A DNA stretch of 64,000 bases from Pantoea sp. Lij88 (GCF_030062155.1 NZ_CP118269.1:3100001-3164000), one strand, 5' to 3'; shown: positions 21,861 to 29,749, counted from the stretch's first letter. A program made the numbers and translations. Notes: generated from the letters alone by a model not told the origin.

Positions 21861-22253
21861 TTATGGCTCTTCGATTTGCGTCACATGCAGAATGGTTTTA
21901 TCCCCTTTGCCCTGTACCTTGCCACTGACGCGTACTTTGTCTTCTGCGGTATAGGTTTTACCATCAAAGGTCTTCTTCGGTGCGATGATCGGTAATGTAC
22001 CGGTGTTGTCGCGGAACTGGTAGCGCTCGCCCTGCTCTTTCTTCACGATGTAACCTTCCAGCGTCACATACCCGCCCTGACGGAAATCGCGGATCTGATC
22101 AATATGCGTCTGACCGGTATCTTCAGAGCCTTTATAGCCAGCATCCTGCTTGTGCTGTGGCGGTGGCGTATCGCCCGCTTTGTATCCGCCCTCTTCAGCC
22201 GACACACCCGCACTCATCATCACCAGCAACGACGCTAAAATCACTTTTTTCAT
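21861..22253 (-). CDS. ygiW: YgiW/VisP-type periplasmic OB-fold stress protein
   Basis: The 130-residue product has a signal peptide (MKKVILASLLVMMSAGVSA) and the bacterial OB-fold (BOF) domain with VTLEGYIVKKEQGERYQFRD, then TGTLPIIAPKKTF and VRVSGKVQGKGD. The length equals E. coli YgiW. In Salmonella the relative VisP binds peptidoglycan and affects LPS modification. ATG 22253 has AAGGAG 6 nt upstream; an upstream in-frame ATG does not. It is convergent with dbpA. Confidence 0.92.
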   Translation of the reverse strand: MKKVILASLLVMMSAGVSAEEGGYKAGDTPPPQHKQDAGYKGSEDTGQTHIDQIRDFRQGGYVTLEGYIVKKEQGERYQFRDNTGTLPIIAPKKTFDGKTYTAEDKVRVSGKVQGKGDKTILHVTQIEEP

Positions 22254-22347
22254 TTCACACTCCTTTATTGGAAAGGTGTCCATGTTGAACCTTCAGGGTT
22301 AAGCCTGGCACAATAATTGGCGTCCGTTTTATTTCACCCTTCTCTTC

Positions 22348-22374
22348 TCACCTTTTTCCACTTGCTGCCGATAA
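22348..22374 (+). promoter_or_regulatory. FliA (sigma-28) promoter of cheV
   Basis: The -10 is GCCGATAA (22367-22374), identical to the flagellar sigma consensus. The -35-like TCACCTTT (5 of 8) precedes it with the standard 11-bp spacer. It lies 46 bp upstream of the cheV ATG. Confidence 0.75.
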
Positions 22375-22420
22375 CCTGTTCACACCCTATTTCACCAGCT
22401 GCGTTAATGCAGAGGCAACC

Positions 22421-23383
22421 ATGGATAATTTTCAGAAAGAGATCGATGAGAGAGCGAACCTCGCATTATCGAACAAGTTTGAGCTGCTGCTGTTTCGCTT
22501 AGGTTCCGATCAGCTGAAAGGCAAGTCTGAACTGTTTGGCATTAACGTCTTCAAGCTGCGTGAAATTGTGCCGATGCAGACCATCACCAAAGCGGCAGGT
22601 ATGAGTTCGCCGCTGCTGGGTATGGCCAGTATCCGTGGTCAGTTCATTCCGGTCATCGACCTGCCTGCTGTGGCGGGTTGTGTGCCGGAAACCGGCCTTA
22701 ACCTGCTGCTGGTCACCGAGTATGCCCGTAACACCCAGGCGTTTGCCGTGGAATCCGTGGATAACATCGTGCGCCTCGACTGGAGCCAGGTCCATACCGC
22801 TGAAGCCGGTATCGGCGGTCGCAACATTACCAGCATCGCCTGCCTGGACACAGATAAGCAGGGCAGCGAGCTGGCGATGGTGCTGGACGTTGAGCAAATC
22901 CTGTATGACATCATCCCGTCATCGCGTGGCGTCGAACCTGAAGCGGCCAAACCGCGCGCCTTCAACTATCGCCCCGGTGCGGTCGCGATTGTGGCTGAAG
23001 ATTCCAAAGTTGCGCGCCAGCTGCTGGAGCAGGGTCTGAAGAGCATGGGCATTCCGACGCTGATGTTTAACACCGGCCTGGATGCCTGGGAAAAAGTTAA
23101 GCTGATAAGCCAGGAAGTGCAGGCTGCAGGCGAGTCGATTCACGACAGAATTGCCCTGGTTCTGACCGATCTGGAAATGCCCGAGATGGATGGCTTTACG
23201 CTGACCCGCAACATTAAGCGTGACCCGATTCTGAAAACGCTGCCGGTCGTGATCCACTCCTCACTCTCAGGCAGCGCCAACGAAGACCACGTGCGCAAAG
23301 TCGGTGCCGATGGCTATGTGGCGAAGTTTGAGTTGAATGAACTTTCAGACGTGATTTTCAACGTTCTTGAGACTGCCCGCTAA
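22421..23383 (+). CDS. cheV: Chemotaxis coupling protein CheV
   Basis: The 320-residue protein couples receptors to CheA. A CheW-like domain covers about residues 20-165 (FGINVFKLREIVPM, IRGQFIPVIDLP). A receiver domain covers about 185-315, with acidic pocket VAEDSKVARQ, phosphoacceptor Asp250 in LVLTDLEMPEMDG, and Lys in YVAKFE. CheV is absent from E. coli K-12 but present in Salmonella and Pantoea. A FliA promoter lies upstream. A small membrane-protein gene and a chemoreceptor follow on the same strand. Confidence 0.95.
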   Translation: MDNFQKEIDERANLALSNKFELLLFRLGSDQLKGKSELFGINVFKLREIVPMQTITKAAGMSSPLLGMASIRGQFIPVIDLPAVAGCVPETGLNLLLVTEYARNTQAFAVESVDNIVRLDWSQVHTAEAGIGGRNITSIACLDTDKQGSELAMVLDVEQILYDIIPSSRGVEPEAAKPRAFNYRPGAVAIVAEDSKVARQLLEQGLKSMGIPTLMFNTGLDAWEKVKLISQEVQAAGESIHDRIALVLTDLEMPEMDGFTLTRNIKRDPILKTLPVVIHSSLSGSANEDHVRKVGADGYVAKFELNELSDVIFNVLETAR

Positions 23384-23463
23384 GCGAATGCGGGCCGTTA
23401 AGAATGCCCGCCGCGCTTTTACTTTTTTGACAGCGGAATCGCTGACCTGACCAGGAACCGACT

Positions 23464-23613
23464 ATGCACATTGAAACTTTACCCGTTACGCCCGCACCTG
23501 CTACGCCTTCGCCTCAAAAGGTATTGCGTGGCCGTTTACGCCAGCTGGCCTGGATTAGCGCCGTCAGTTTAAGCATCGCATTCTGGGTAGGCCTCTACTT
23601 CTTAGTTTTCTGA
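23464..23613 (+). CDS. Small single-TM protein downstream of cheV
   Basis: The 49-residue ORF has AGGAA 6 nt before ATG 23464. A Pro/Thr-rich N-terminus (LPVTPAPATPSPQKVLRGRL) is followed by one helix (LAWISAVSLSIAFWVGLYFL) with a very short end. It sits 80 bp after cheV and directly before a terminator, so it is likely co-transcribed with cheV. I cannot assign a family. Confidence 0.6.
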   Translation: MHIETLPVTPAPATPSPQKVLRGRLRQLAWISAVSLSIAFWVGLYFLVF

Positions 23614-23636
23614 ATCCATTCATGTTTGTCTGGATC

Positions 23637-23672
23637 GGGCTGTCAGCATCACTGCTGACGGCCCTTTTTTTT
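23637..23672 (+). terminator. Rho-independent terminator of the cheV transcript
   Basis: GGGC-TGTCAGCA pairs with TGCTGAC-GGCCC across a 4-nt loop (a stem with one bulge), followed by eight T. The remaining ~240 bp to the chemoreceptor gene hold its FliA promoter and no convincing ORF. Confidence 0.85.
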
Positions 23673-23761
23673 GCCTGCATTTCCCCTGCGTTCATTTGTT
23701 AATCCTTTCTGATGCTTTTCACTGACTATTTATTCACGCAGCGTTATTACTTAAAAATTAT

Positions 23762-23788
23762 TAAAGGTACAAGTCCGTGCTCCGATAA
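23762..23788 (+). promoter_or_regulatory. FliA (sigma-28) promoter of the chemoreceptor gene
   Basis: TAAAGGTA (6 of 8 to TAAAGTTT) is followed after exactly 11 bp by TCCGATAA (7 of 8 to GCCGATAA). It lies 126 bp upstream of the ATG. Confidence 0.75.
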
Positions 23789-23914
23789 CTGTATGCGCGA
23801 GATCACCTTTTTGCCTGCGGCTGTGACCACAGACATCAGCAAGGCACTGCGCACAACAGCAGGAAACCTGAACGTTGCTAACAAATTGATTAATAATAAA
23901 ACGGGGAAGAGAAC

Positions 23915-25492
23915 ATGGTCAGTATCAAGAATATGAAGGTCGGAATGCGGCTCGCAGCAGCCTTCGGTATTATTGTGGCGTTACTGATAGTGATTGGCGT
24001 GACATCCATTACCAGAATTAACAGTATTAATACGGCGATCTCCTCGATCGTTGACGATCGCTATGTGAAAGTACGACTGGCATTTGATGTGCGCGATGGC
24101 GTCAACGATCAGATCAAATACCTGCGCGGCATGGTGATCGACACGAACCGTCCGGAAATGAACGTGAAGCGTTATGCCCAGCTGGATGAAGCCACGCAAC
24201 GCACCAACCGCGCGATGAAAAAGATCGAAGACATTCAGGTTACGCCGATTGGTAAGAAAAAGATCGCCGGTCTGCTGGCTTCGTCTCAGGCATTTGAGCA
24301 GGTGAAAACCGAGCTGATTACCCTGATCAAAGCGGGCAACTTTGATGCCGCCAGCACCTATGTGCTGAAATCGATGACGGCTACCCAGAATAAATTCCTG
24401 CAGGATGCCGTGGATTTTGCCAACTCTCAGGACGCACAGCTGCGCACTGAAGGTCAGGGTATTGTGGATAATGGTCAGTCTGCCATCTCCATCACGCTGA
24501 TTTTTTCCGCCCTGGCGATTCTGGCCTCTATCATGCTGGGCTACTTCCTGACCCGCTCTATTGTCCGTCCGCTGGTTGCCGCAGTTAATGTGGCTGAACG
24601 CGTTGCCGCAGGCGATCTGAGCACGCAGATGCAGGTGACCTCGCGCGATGAAACCGGTGTCCTGATGCAGGCGCTGCAGCGAATGAACGATAACCTGCTG
24701 TCGATTGTGACCGAAGTGCGTACCGGTTCCGACACCATCGCGGTGGCGTCGAATCAGATCTCCAGCGGTAACCTCGATCTCTCAACCCGCACTGAACAGC
24801 AGGCCAGTTCACTGGAAGAGACGGCCTCTGCCATGGAGCAGATGACGTCGACCGTGAAACATAACGCCGATAACGCCCGTGAAGCGAATCACCTGGTGTC
24901 GACAACCACCAGCGTGGCGCGTGAAGGGGGTGTGGTGATGGAGAAGGTGATTGAGAAGATGGAAGCGATCGCCCTCTCCTCCCGCAAAATTGTCGATATC
25001 ATCAGCGTTATCGACTCCATCGCCTTCCAGACCAATATTCTGTCCCTGAACGCCGCCGTTGAAGCGGCGCGTGCGGGCGAACAGGGTCGCGGCTTTGCCG
25101 TCGTGGCGAGCGAAGTGCGTAATCTGGCGCAGCGCTCAGCGTCAGCAGCCAAAGAGATTAAGGTTCTGATTGAAGATTCTGTCGCTAAAGTGGATGAAGG
25201 CAGCAAACTGGTGACACATGCCGGTTCAACGATCGGTGAAGTGGTGAACAGCGTGCAGAGCGTGGCGAACATCATGAGCGAAATCACCATTGCCAGCAGC
25301 GAACAGAGCAGCGGCATCAATGAAATCAATCAGGCGATTACTCAGATGGAAGCGGTAACGCAGCAGAACGCCGCGCTGGTTCAGGAAGCATCAGCCGCCT
25401 CTCAGGCGCTGCAGGATCAGGCAGAGCGTATGGCACAGGCGATGAGCGTGTTTAATACCGGCAAGCTCTCACTGCAACCGGTTCTTCGCTAA
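23915..25492 (+). CDS. Methyl-accepting chemotaxis protein
   Basis: The 525-residue receptor has TM1 at about 10-30 (LAAAFGIIVALLIVIGVTSI), a periplasmic four-helix-bundle 4HB domain to about 185, TM2 near 190-210, a HAMP domain (RSIVRPLVAAVNVAERVAAG), and a long cytoplasmic signalling hairpin. The tip reads IAFQTNILSLNAAVEAARAG; most receptors have NILALN. There is no C-terminal NWETF-type pentapeptide, so CheR/CheB would be recruited through other receptors. The ligand is unknown. FliA-type promoter upstream, terminator downstream. Confidence 0.95.
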   Translation: MVSIKNMKVGMRLAAAFGIIVALLIVIGVTSITRINSINTAISSIVDDRYVKVRLAFDVRDGVNDQIKYLRGMVIDTNRPEMNVKRYAQLDEATQRTNRAMKKIEDIQVTPIGKKKIAGLLASSQAFEQVKTELITLIKAGNFDAASTYVLKSMTATQNKFLQDAVDFANSQDAQLRTEGQGIVDNGQSAISITLIFSALAILASIMLGYFLTRSIVRPLVAAVNVAERVAAGDLSTQMQVTSRDETGVLMQALQRMNDNLLSIVTEVRTGSDTIAVASNQISSGNLDLSTRTEQQASSLEETASAMEQMTSTVKHNADNAREANHLVSTTTSVAREGGVVMEKVIEKMEAIALSSRKIVDIISVIDSIAFQTNILSLNAAVEAARAGEQGRGFAVVASEVRNLAQRSASAAKEIKVLIEDSVAKVDEGSKLVTHAGSTIGEVVNSVQSVANIMSEITIASSEQSSGINEINQAITQMEAVTQQNAALVQEASAASQALQDQAERMAQAMSVFNTGKLSLQPVLR

Positions 25493-25503
25493 TCTCTTTC
25501 AAC

Positions 25504-25528
25504 GGCCCGCTTCGGCGGGCCTTTTTTT
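25504..25528 (+). terminator. Rho-independent terminator of the chemoreceptor gene
   Basis: GGCCCGC-TTCG-GCGGGCC is a 7-bp stem with a stable UUCG loop, followed by seven T. Confidence 0.9.
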
Positions 25529-25720
25529 GCCTGATGCCAGAGAGTGGAGAAACTACAGGGCGCGCATAGTGGGAGTAACAGGGGAAAGCAGAAGGATACA
25601 GGCGGGTAATAGGGAGAGGATTGAGGATGGAGCACAGGAAACGCAGAAACAAAAAAGGCCGCCAGAGGCGACCTTTCATTACTGTAAATGCAACAACGCT
25701 ATAAAGCTCACTAGCCTTTA

Positions 25721-25885
25721 TCAGAGAGCGCGAGGCTGGCTCTGAATTGCAATCCTTGCCAGATTCACCTGAATCACAGCAGATTTGCAGAAAATGCATT
25801 TCGCTCCATGCGGGTTGGCTCTTGTAACATCAAAATGTGATGTACGAAACTGTGAGCCATTACAGTGAGGACATTTAAAAGTAAT
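25721..25885 (-). CDS. YmcF/YnfQ-type cold-shock microprotein, probable ATT start
   Basis: Directly after the cold-shock gene an open frame encodes 54 residues with two CxxC knuckles: TFKCPHCNGSQFRTSHF near the start and GAKCIFCKSAVIQ in the middle, a zinc-ribbon layout. There is no ATG, GTG or TTG at the proper place. Instead TAAGGA, which contains the csp stop codon, is followed by CTGAAA and then ATT, giving normal 6-nt spacing. E. coli YmcF and YnfQ are homologous cold-shock microproteins downstream of csp genes and start at ATT (recalled literature). CTG at 25889-25891 is a possible alternative but touches the ribosome site. Confidence 0.75.
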   Translation of the reverse strand: MTFKCPHCNGSQFRTSHFDVTRANPHGAKCIFCKSAVIQVNLARIAIQSQPRAL

Positions 25886-25894
25886 TTTCAGTCC

Positions 25895-26107
25895 TTAGAG
25901 ACCAACAACGTTCGCAGCAGCTGGGCCTTTGGCGCCATTTTCTACTGTGAATTCAACTTGCTGACCTTCATCTAATGAACGGAAATCGGTGCCCTGGATT
26001 GCAGAGAAATGTACGAATACATCTTTGCTGCCGTCTGCAGGAGAAATGAAACCGAAGCCTTTCTCTGCGTTAAACCATTTAACGGTACCGCGAATTTTGT
26101 TAGACAT
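25895..26107 (-). CDS. CspA-family cold-shock protein
   Basis: The 70-residue single cold-shock domain has RNP1 KGFGFI and RNP2 VFVHF ([20 protein letters not shown]..., [20 protein letters not shown]). It binds single-stranded RNA/DNA and acts as an RNA chaperone. It is closest by eye to CspA/CspB ([16 protein letters not shown]), but paralogs are too similar to name one. AAGGA lies 7 nt before the ATG. The long leader upstream carries a CspA-type upstream box. The YmcF-like ORF follows within 10 bp. Confidence 0.92.
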   Translation of the reverse strand: MSNKIRGTVKWFNAEKGFGFISPADGSKDVFVHFSAIQGTDFRSLDEGQQVEFTVENGAKGPAAANVVGL

Positions 26108-26300
26108 GCTTAAATCCTTAATATATCGAGCCTTCCGGCGTAATGGCCTGAGAACAGAGTTTAATCAGAACGTAAGAGAAGACTCAAAAAGAAGGGATGT
26201 CTCGCGACAAACTTAGAGATGAGAACTGCTTTGGTTACTTACTTTGATAGTGTCTGTTAATCAAACCGACGATTCATTAGGCCACACTTCTCACAGTGAC
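26108..26300 (-). promoter_or_regulatory. Long csp 5' leader with upstream box
   Basis: No gene fits here. The minus-strand leader contains CGCCGGAAGGCTC at 26128-26140, just upstream of the ribosome site. It corresponds to the E. coli cspA upstream box GCCGAAAGGCACA, which helps translation in the cold. The leader is over 150 nt long if transcription starts near the AT-rich block at 26260-26330, as in cspA, where the leader acts as an RNA thermosensor. The 5' end of the leader is a guess. Confidence 0.55.
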
Positions 26301-26439
26301 GCAACTCCTAATTCAAATTAATCACAACGAGCTCTCCGCAGAAGATGAACGACGAAAACGGTGTCAGGGAGGCAGTCCGGCTTAACCGTGCCCCCTGGCT
26401 GGCTTACGGCATCGCGAGAAGCGGAGATCACCTCCGATC

Positions 26440-26467
26440 AAAAAAGGGCGAGGCAGGAGCCTCGCCC
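26440..26467 (-). terminator. Rho-independent terminator after the tailspike
   Basis: On the minus strand GGGCGAGG-CTCCTG-CCTCGCCC is followed by TTTTTT. It ends the leftward phage-type operon. Confidence 0.9.
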
Positions 26468-26482
26468 AAAACATGCCGGCCA

Positions 26483-28237
26483 TCAATCGTAGTAAGGGAC
26501 CTTGCGGTCCACGCCGTTGATATTGATCAGCACAAAGCCGGTCGGAGCGGTCTTGTTGGTCGGTGTGCCCGCAGCAGTCGCGAGCGTCACCACCCCTTTC
26601 TCGTTAGCACCGATACCCGCCAGTCCATTGTGCATGCCGAAACGTGCAGCGGGTTTGAGGTTGCTGATATTAGTGATGTCCGTCACCACTGACATATCAG
26701 CCTGGAACAGCGAACAGGAACCGGTATCGAAGCGGGTCGGGCCGGTTGTCTTCAGGTTGAACATGGTCTCGCCGCTGTTGGCTTTCAGCTTGACCCAGAT
26801 GACGGCATAGGTGGTCCCTACCCGGCCATAACGGATGTCCAGCACGGAAGGCTGCCCCATGTGGTAAGCATCGGCCCAGACCGTCTCCAGTCGCTGCAGG
26901 TTGATCAGCGTTTTACCGGTCGCTGGCATATTGACCGGTGAACCGGCGGTGCCGGACGGCGTGGTGGCATCCGCTTTACCGATCAACTCCATCACCCACT
27001 GCTGGTTAGGCGCCGGGAAATAGAGCTGCCCCAACCGATACCAGTTATCGGTCGCGGTGTTGTTCACCACTTTATAGCCGCTGTAATAGCCAGCCCGCAG
27101 CGAACCGGTCATGAACGTGCCGTAGTTCTCATCCCGACGATAGCCATATTCAAAGGTCGATAACCATTTGTTTCCGGCCACATCATTGGTGATTTTCGCC
27201 CCCGCCTGCAGGTTGATATGACGCATCACCACGCGGGCATTGTTGAGATTGAGCGGCGTGGCGCAATCTTCAATGTTGAGCGTTTCAATGTTCCAGCCGC
27301 CGTCCGACAGATCACCCGGGTTAGTGGTGTGTTCAATCCAGACGTTGCGCATGACCCCCTGTGTAACGCGCGGCATGTAGAGCGTGGCGTCGCCATAGCC
27401 CGACTGGAAGTTGGCATTACACAACTCAATGGCGGTTGAGTGGTCCCAGTTCCCCTTCGGTGTGTTTGACCAGCCAACATCAAATACGCGGGAATAGGTG
27501 CTGGAGCTGTAGATCTGATCGAATTTACTGTCGAGCGTATCCTGCAGCTTAAAGACCGTGCCCCCGGTACTTTGCGCTTTGAAACAGAAGATATTGACGA
27601 TCTGGCCGCCAACAATCGTATTTTCAAAGAACGGCTGAACGTTGCTGCACTGTTCAGGCGTGACGGTCACTTTTTGCGTGGTATCGACAGTCCCGGCGTT
27701 AGCCTGTCCGTGCCAGCAGATGCCTTTAATGACGATTTTGCGCGCATTAACTTTAAACACCGTATTGGCGCTTTTGTCAGAGACAATGGTGGTGCGCGGT
27801 GACGATCCGAGCTCGATATCATCCCCTGCGATACCAAAGAACGGCAACTCCGTATCGGTGAGATCGATGGGTGAAATCAGGAAGCGGCCACCCGGAAAAC
27901 GCACCGGCATCGCTTTCGCATAGGTGTTGTAGGTCTGCGTCCATGCCAGCATCCGCTTAAAGGCATCCGTATCATCGGTCACGCCATCCCCTTTCGCGCC
28001 AAAGTGCAGGACATTCACTTCGGCAGGATCGTTAATGGTGCGCTTCCAGTAGAAACCGTTGCCCACCGCCACCGTACCGCCATCATCCTTCAGCGTGGTG
28101 GTGCTGATAAAACCGACAAAGTTAGCGCCGCCACGGAAGCCGGAATCTTTGTCGTAATAGCGTTTAAGGATCGCGACCTCACCTGATTTTGGTGGGACAG
28201 TGGTACGCAGCTCAGCAAAAGAGTTAACTTCAATCAT
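26483..28237 (-). CDS. Phage tailspike, pectate-lyase fold; probable exopolysaccharide depolymerase
   Basis: The 584-residue protein has an N-terminal adaptor-like segment (IEVNSFAELRTTVPPKSGEV, GFYWKRT), then at 77-93 the hallmark HFGAKGDGVTDDTDAF that opens a right-handed beta-helix of the pectate-lyase superfamily. A long beta-rich body (to about 400) and a C-terminal beta-sandwich-like region follow. Such trimeric tailspikes cut host capsule, colanic-acid-like or amylovoran-like polymers. No P22-type head-binding domain is visible. ATG 28237 has a perfect AGGAGG. It is the last gene of the lysis operon, which is unusual. The sugar specificity is unknown. Confidence 0.82.
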   Translation of the reverse strand: MIEVNSFAELRTTVPPKSGEVAILKRYYDKDSGFRGGANFVGFISTTTLKDDGGTVAVGNGFYWKRTINDPAEVNVLHFGAKGDGVTDDTDAFKRMLAWTQTYNTYAKAMPVRFPGGRFLISPIDLTDTELPFFGIAGDDIELGSSPRTTIVSDKSANTVFKVNARKIVIKGICWHGQANAGTVDTTQKVTVTPEQCSNVQPFFENTIVGGQIVNIFCFKAQSTGGTVFKLQDTLDSKFDQIYSSSTYSRVFDVGWSNTPKGNWDHSTAIELCNANFQSGYGDATLYMPRVTQGVMRNVWIEHTTNPGDLSDGGWNIETLNIEDCATPLNLNNARVVMRHINLQAGAKITNDVAGNKWLSTFEYGYRRDENYGTFMTGSLRAGYYSGYKVVNNTATDNWYRLGQLYFPAPNQQWVMELIGKADATTPSGTAGSPVNMPATGKTLINLQRLETVWADAYHMGQPSVLDIRYGRVGTTYAVIWVKLKANSGETMFNLKTTGPTRFDTGSCSLFQADMSVVTDITNISNLKPAARFGMHNGLAGIGANEKGVVTLATAAGTPTNKTAPTGFVLININGVDRKVPYYD

Positions 28238-28283
28238 AGAATCCTCCTCAGGATCACAGAGATATCGCGCTGAAATCAGCGCA

Positions 28284-28520
28284 CTACTTAGCCGCAGCCG
28301 GATGGCCGCAAAGGGAATCCCACATGTCGTTGTGGGTGTTGATGGCGCGCACCGTACGAACGTCCATTTTTTTCGCGTCATCGCCGTAGGTATAAAGAGG
28401 GGAAAAAAGGACACAGGCAGAGTCGGTGATTGCTACCGGCTCAGGGTTTGTTGTATTTCGACTGCTGCAGCTTGTCGCGAGCAGCAGCGTCATCAAGGCT
28501 ATGGTTGTCGGTCGCCACAC
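28284..28520 (-). CDS. Rz1-like outer-membrane spanin lipoprotein, GTG start
   Basis: A GTG at 28520 has GAGGAGG 6 nt upstream and starts a 78-residue frame inside Rz in another register. It reads VWRPTTIALMTLLLATSC with a lipobox-type LLATSC, so the mature lipoprotein would have about 61 residues and two more cysteines. It overlaps the last 80 bp of Rz and runs on past it. It is less proline-rich than lambda Rz1 and looks more like LysC-type o-spanins. The nested position is the strongest evidence. Confidence 0.72.
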   Translation of the reverse strand: MWRPTTIALMTLLLATSCSSRNTTNPEPVAITDSACVLFSPLYTYGDDAKKMDVRTVRAINTHNDMWDSLCGHPAAAK

Positions 28521-28734
28521 GGGTAGCCTCCTCGCGGTTGTGTTGTTGCTGTTGCGCCACCGCGCTAACGCGGGACGCTTCCTGTTGCGCGTTATCCACG
28601 TCGGAACGCGCTTTTTGCTGCACTTTGCCGATTTTCTTGCCGCCGAAATAACTGGCGCCCAGCGCCGCAAGGATGCCAGCCAGTGCGGCCAGCCAGTGCC
28701 AGCTGCCGCCCAGTAAGGTGGTAATCAGAGTCAT
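28441..28734 (-). CDS. Rz-like inner-membrane spanin
   Basis: The 97-residue protein has one N-terminal TM (WLAALAGILAALGASYFGG) followed by a Lys/Gln/Ala-rich coiled coil (KIGKVQQKARSDVDNAQQEA) that would cross the periplasm. That is the i-spanin layout. With Rz1 it fuses inner and outer membrane at the end of lysis. It overlaps the holin gene by 4 bp (ATGA). Confidence 0.75.
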   Translation of the reverse strand: MTLITTLLGGSWHWLAALAGILAALGASYFGGKKIGKVQQKARSDVDNAQQEASRVSAVAQQQQHNREEATRVATDNHSLDDAAARDKLQQSKYNKP

Positions 28735-29078
28735 GGTTTCGCTCCTTCCGCCTGCTCCTTCGCATTGAGCAGGTTTTTCTGTCGAACAAATTGAGCAATC
28801 ACCCCCATCGCCACCATGAACGCGCCCACCAGCCCCAGGTAGTTGTGCGGCAGAATCGATTTCACGTCCTCCGGTAGCACATTCCAGGCATCAACAGCGG
28901 CCGAAGGAAACGACTGCGCCCAGGCGCTGAGCATGGAACCCAGCGACGCGAGCCAGACAGACCAGGTTTTGAAAAGCAGGCGGGCATGAGAGACAAACTG
29001 CAGGGTGGTAAAGCGCTGCAACAGCAGCAGAATGATGATTGCCGTCAGCACGGCGACGAGAAACATGAGCCATCTCAT
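28731..29078 (-). CDS. Putative holin
   Basis: The 115-residue protein has a TM at 3-20 (WLMFLVAVLTAIIILLLL) and one near 80-98 (YLGLVGAFMVAMGVIAQFVR), separated by LPEDVKSILPHNYLG. Such LP-D-K-x-x-LP-x-Y linkers are typical of small phage membrane proteins encoded beside endolysins. It overlaps the lysozyme stop by 4 bp and the Rz start by 4 bp. The holin role is inferred from position; sequence alone is not specific. Confidence 0.65.
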   Translation of the reverse strand: MRWLMFLVAVLTAIIILLLLQRFTTLQFVSHARLLFKTWSVWLASLGSMLSAWAQSFPSAAVDAWNVLPEDVKSILPHNYLGLVGAFMVAMGVIAQFVRQKNLLNAKEQAEGAKP

Positions 29079-29542
29079 AGCAGCCCCCTGTAAATCGCAT
29101 AGGTTCCGGTGCGCATCATCTCCGCGTGACGACGGGCGCGGCCCGGCGTCTGTCGGGCCCAGAGGCTGTTCATCATCGCGTCAGCCGCATCATTAAACTG
29201 CTCAGCGGCGATGGCAGTGAGCATGTTTTTAAACTGCAGAACGCCCTCGACGCCCAGCTGATAGGTCATGCTCAGCAACACATCGGTGCGGGCGTCGTTG
29301 CACTTCGTCAGCGCATTGCGCAGCAGGTCTCTGCTCTGCATCTCCTGAACTTTGTTTTCAAGAATGCACTGCTTCCAGACATCACCGACGCGCCGTGGCA
29401 CGCGGAAGGTGTAATTACTCAGCGACGCCCCCTTTGGCCCGATGCGAATGCCCCCCGCCACCGTGGGAAAGCCCAGCGTGTCGAGATAGGGCGTATCCAC
29501 ATATCCCTCTTCAAAATTCAGTACTGCGATGATCTGGCTCAT
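29075..29542 (-). CDS. T4-type lysozyme (GH24 endolysin)
   Basis: The 155-residue muramidase has the GH24 triad at T4 spacing: Glu12 (FEEGYVD), Asp21 and Thr27 (LDTLGFPTVAGG). The C-terminal part (MTYQLGVEGVLQFKNMLTAI, WARQTPGRARRHAEMMRTGT) is clearly T4-lysozyme-like. There is no signal peptide, so it needs the holin to reach the wall. GAGGAG lies 5 nt before the ATG. It is first in the lysis cassette; lambda has the holin first. Confidence 0.9.
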   Translation of the reverse strand: MSQIIAVLNFEEGYVDTPYLDTLGFPTVAGGIRIGPKGASLSNYTFRVPRRVGDVWKQCILENKVQEMQSRDLLRNALTKCNDARTDVLLSMTYQLGVEGVLQFKNMLTAIAAEQFNDAADAMMNSLWARQTPGRARRHAEMMRTGTYAIYRGLL

Positions 29543-29600
29543 AACGACTCCTCAATGACGAATTAAGGCAATTCAGCCTTGTGAAAAGAAATACATAACG

Positions 29601-29633
29601 CCTGCTGATCATTACCCTGCCAGGGGCAGCAGG
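29601..29633. repeat. Hairpin between N and the lysozyme gene
   Basis: CCTGCTG and CAGCAGG form an outer 7-bp stem around an inner CCCTG/CAGGG element. There is no T-run, so it is not a classical terminator. In the leftward transcript it lies upstream of the lysis genes and could be a processing or pausing site. Confidence 0.45.
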
Positions 29634-29724
29634 AGGCCTTACTGACCCTGCAGCAAAACTGAACAGTAATTCAGCAGATTGCGCCCAGTAGTAGCTGGAG
29701 ATAACGAAGAGTTAGCCGGAACGG

Positions 29725-29749
29725 AAAAAAGCGCTTTCTTCGCGTTTCA
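29725..29749 (-). terminator. Weak tL1-like terminator at the end of N
   Basis: On the minus strand AAACGC pairs with GCG-(C)-TTT around GAAGAAA, directly overlapping the N stop codon and followed by more T. The stem is short with one bulge, so efficiency would be low. Lambda has tL1 at the same place, where N allows read-through. Confidence 0.35.

Noticed and set aside
23712..23936. 74-codon ORF before the chemoreceptor gene
   Set aside because: It covers the FliA promoter, overlaps the true receptor start in another frame and lacks a ribosome site.
28284..28670. 128-codon version of the Rz1 frame
   Set aside because: The first 50 codons are a basic shadow of Rz with no signal; the GTG at 28520 with a perfect ribosome site gives a proper lipoprotein.
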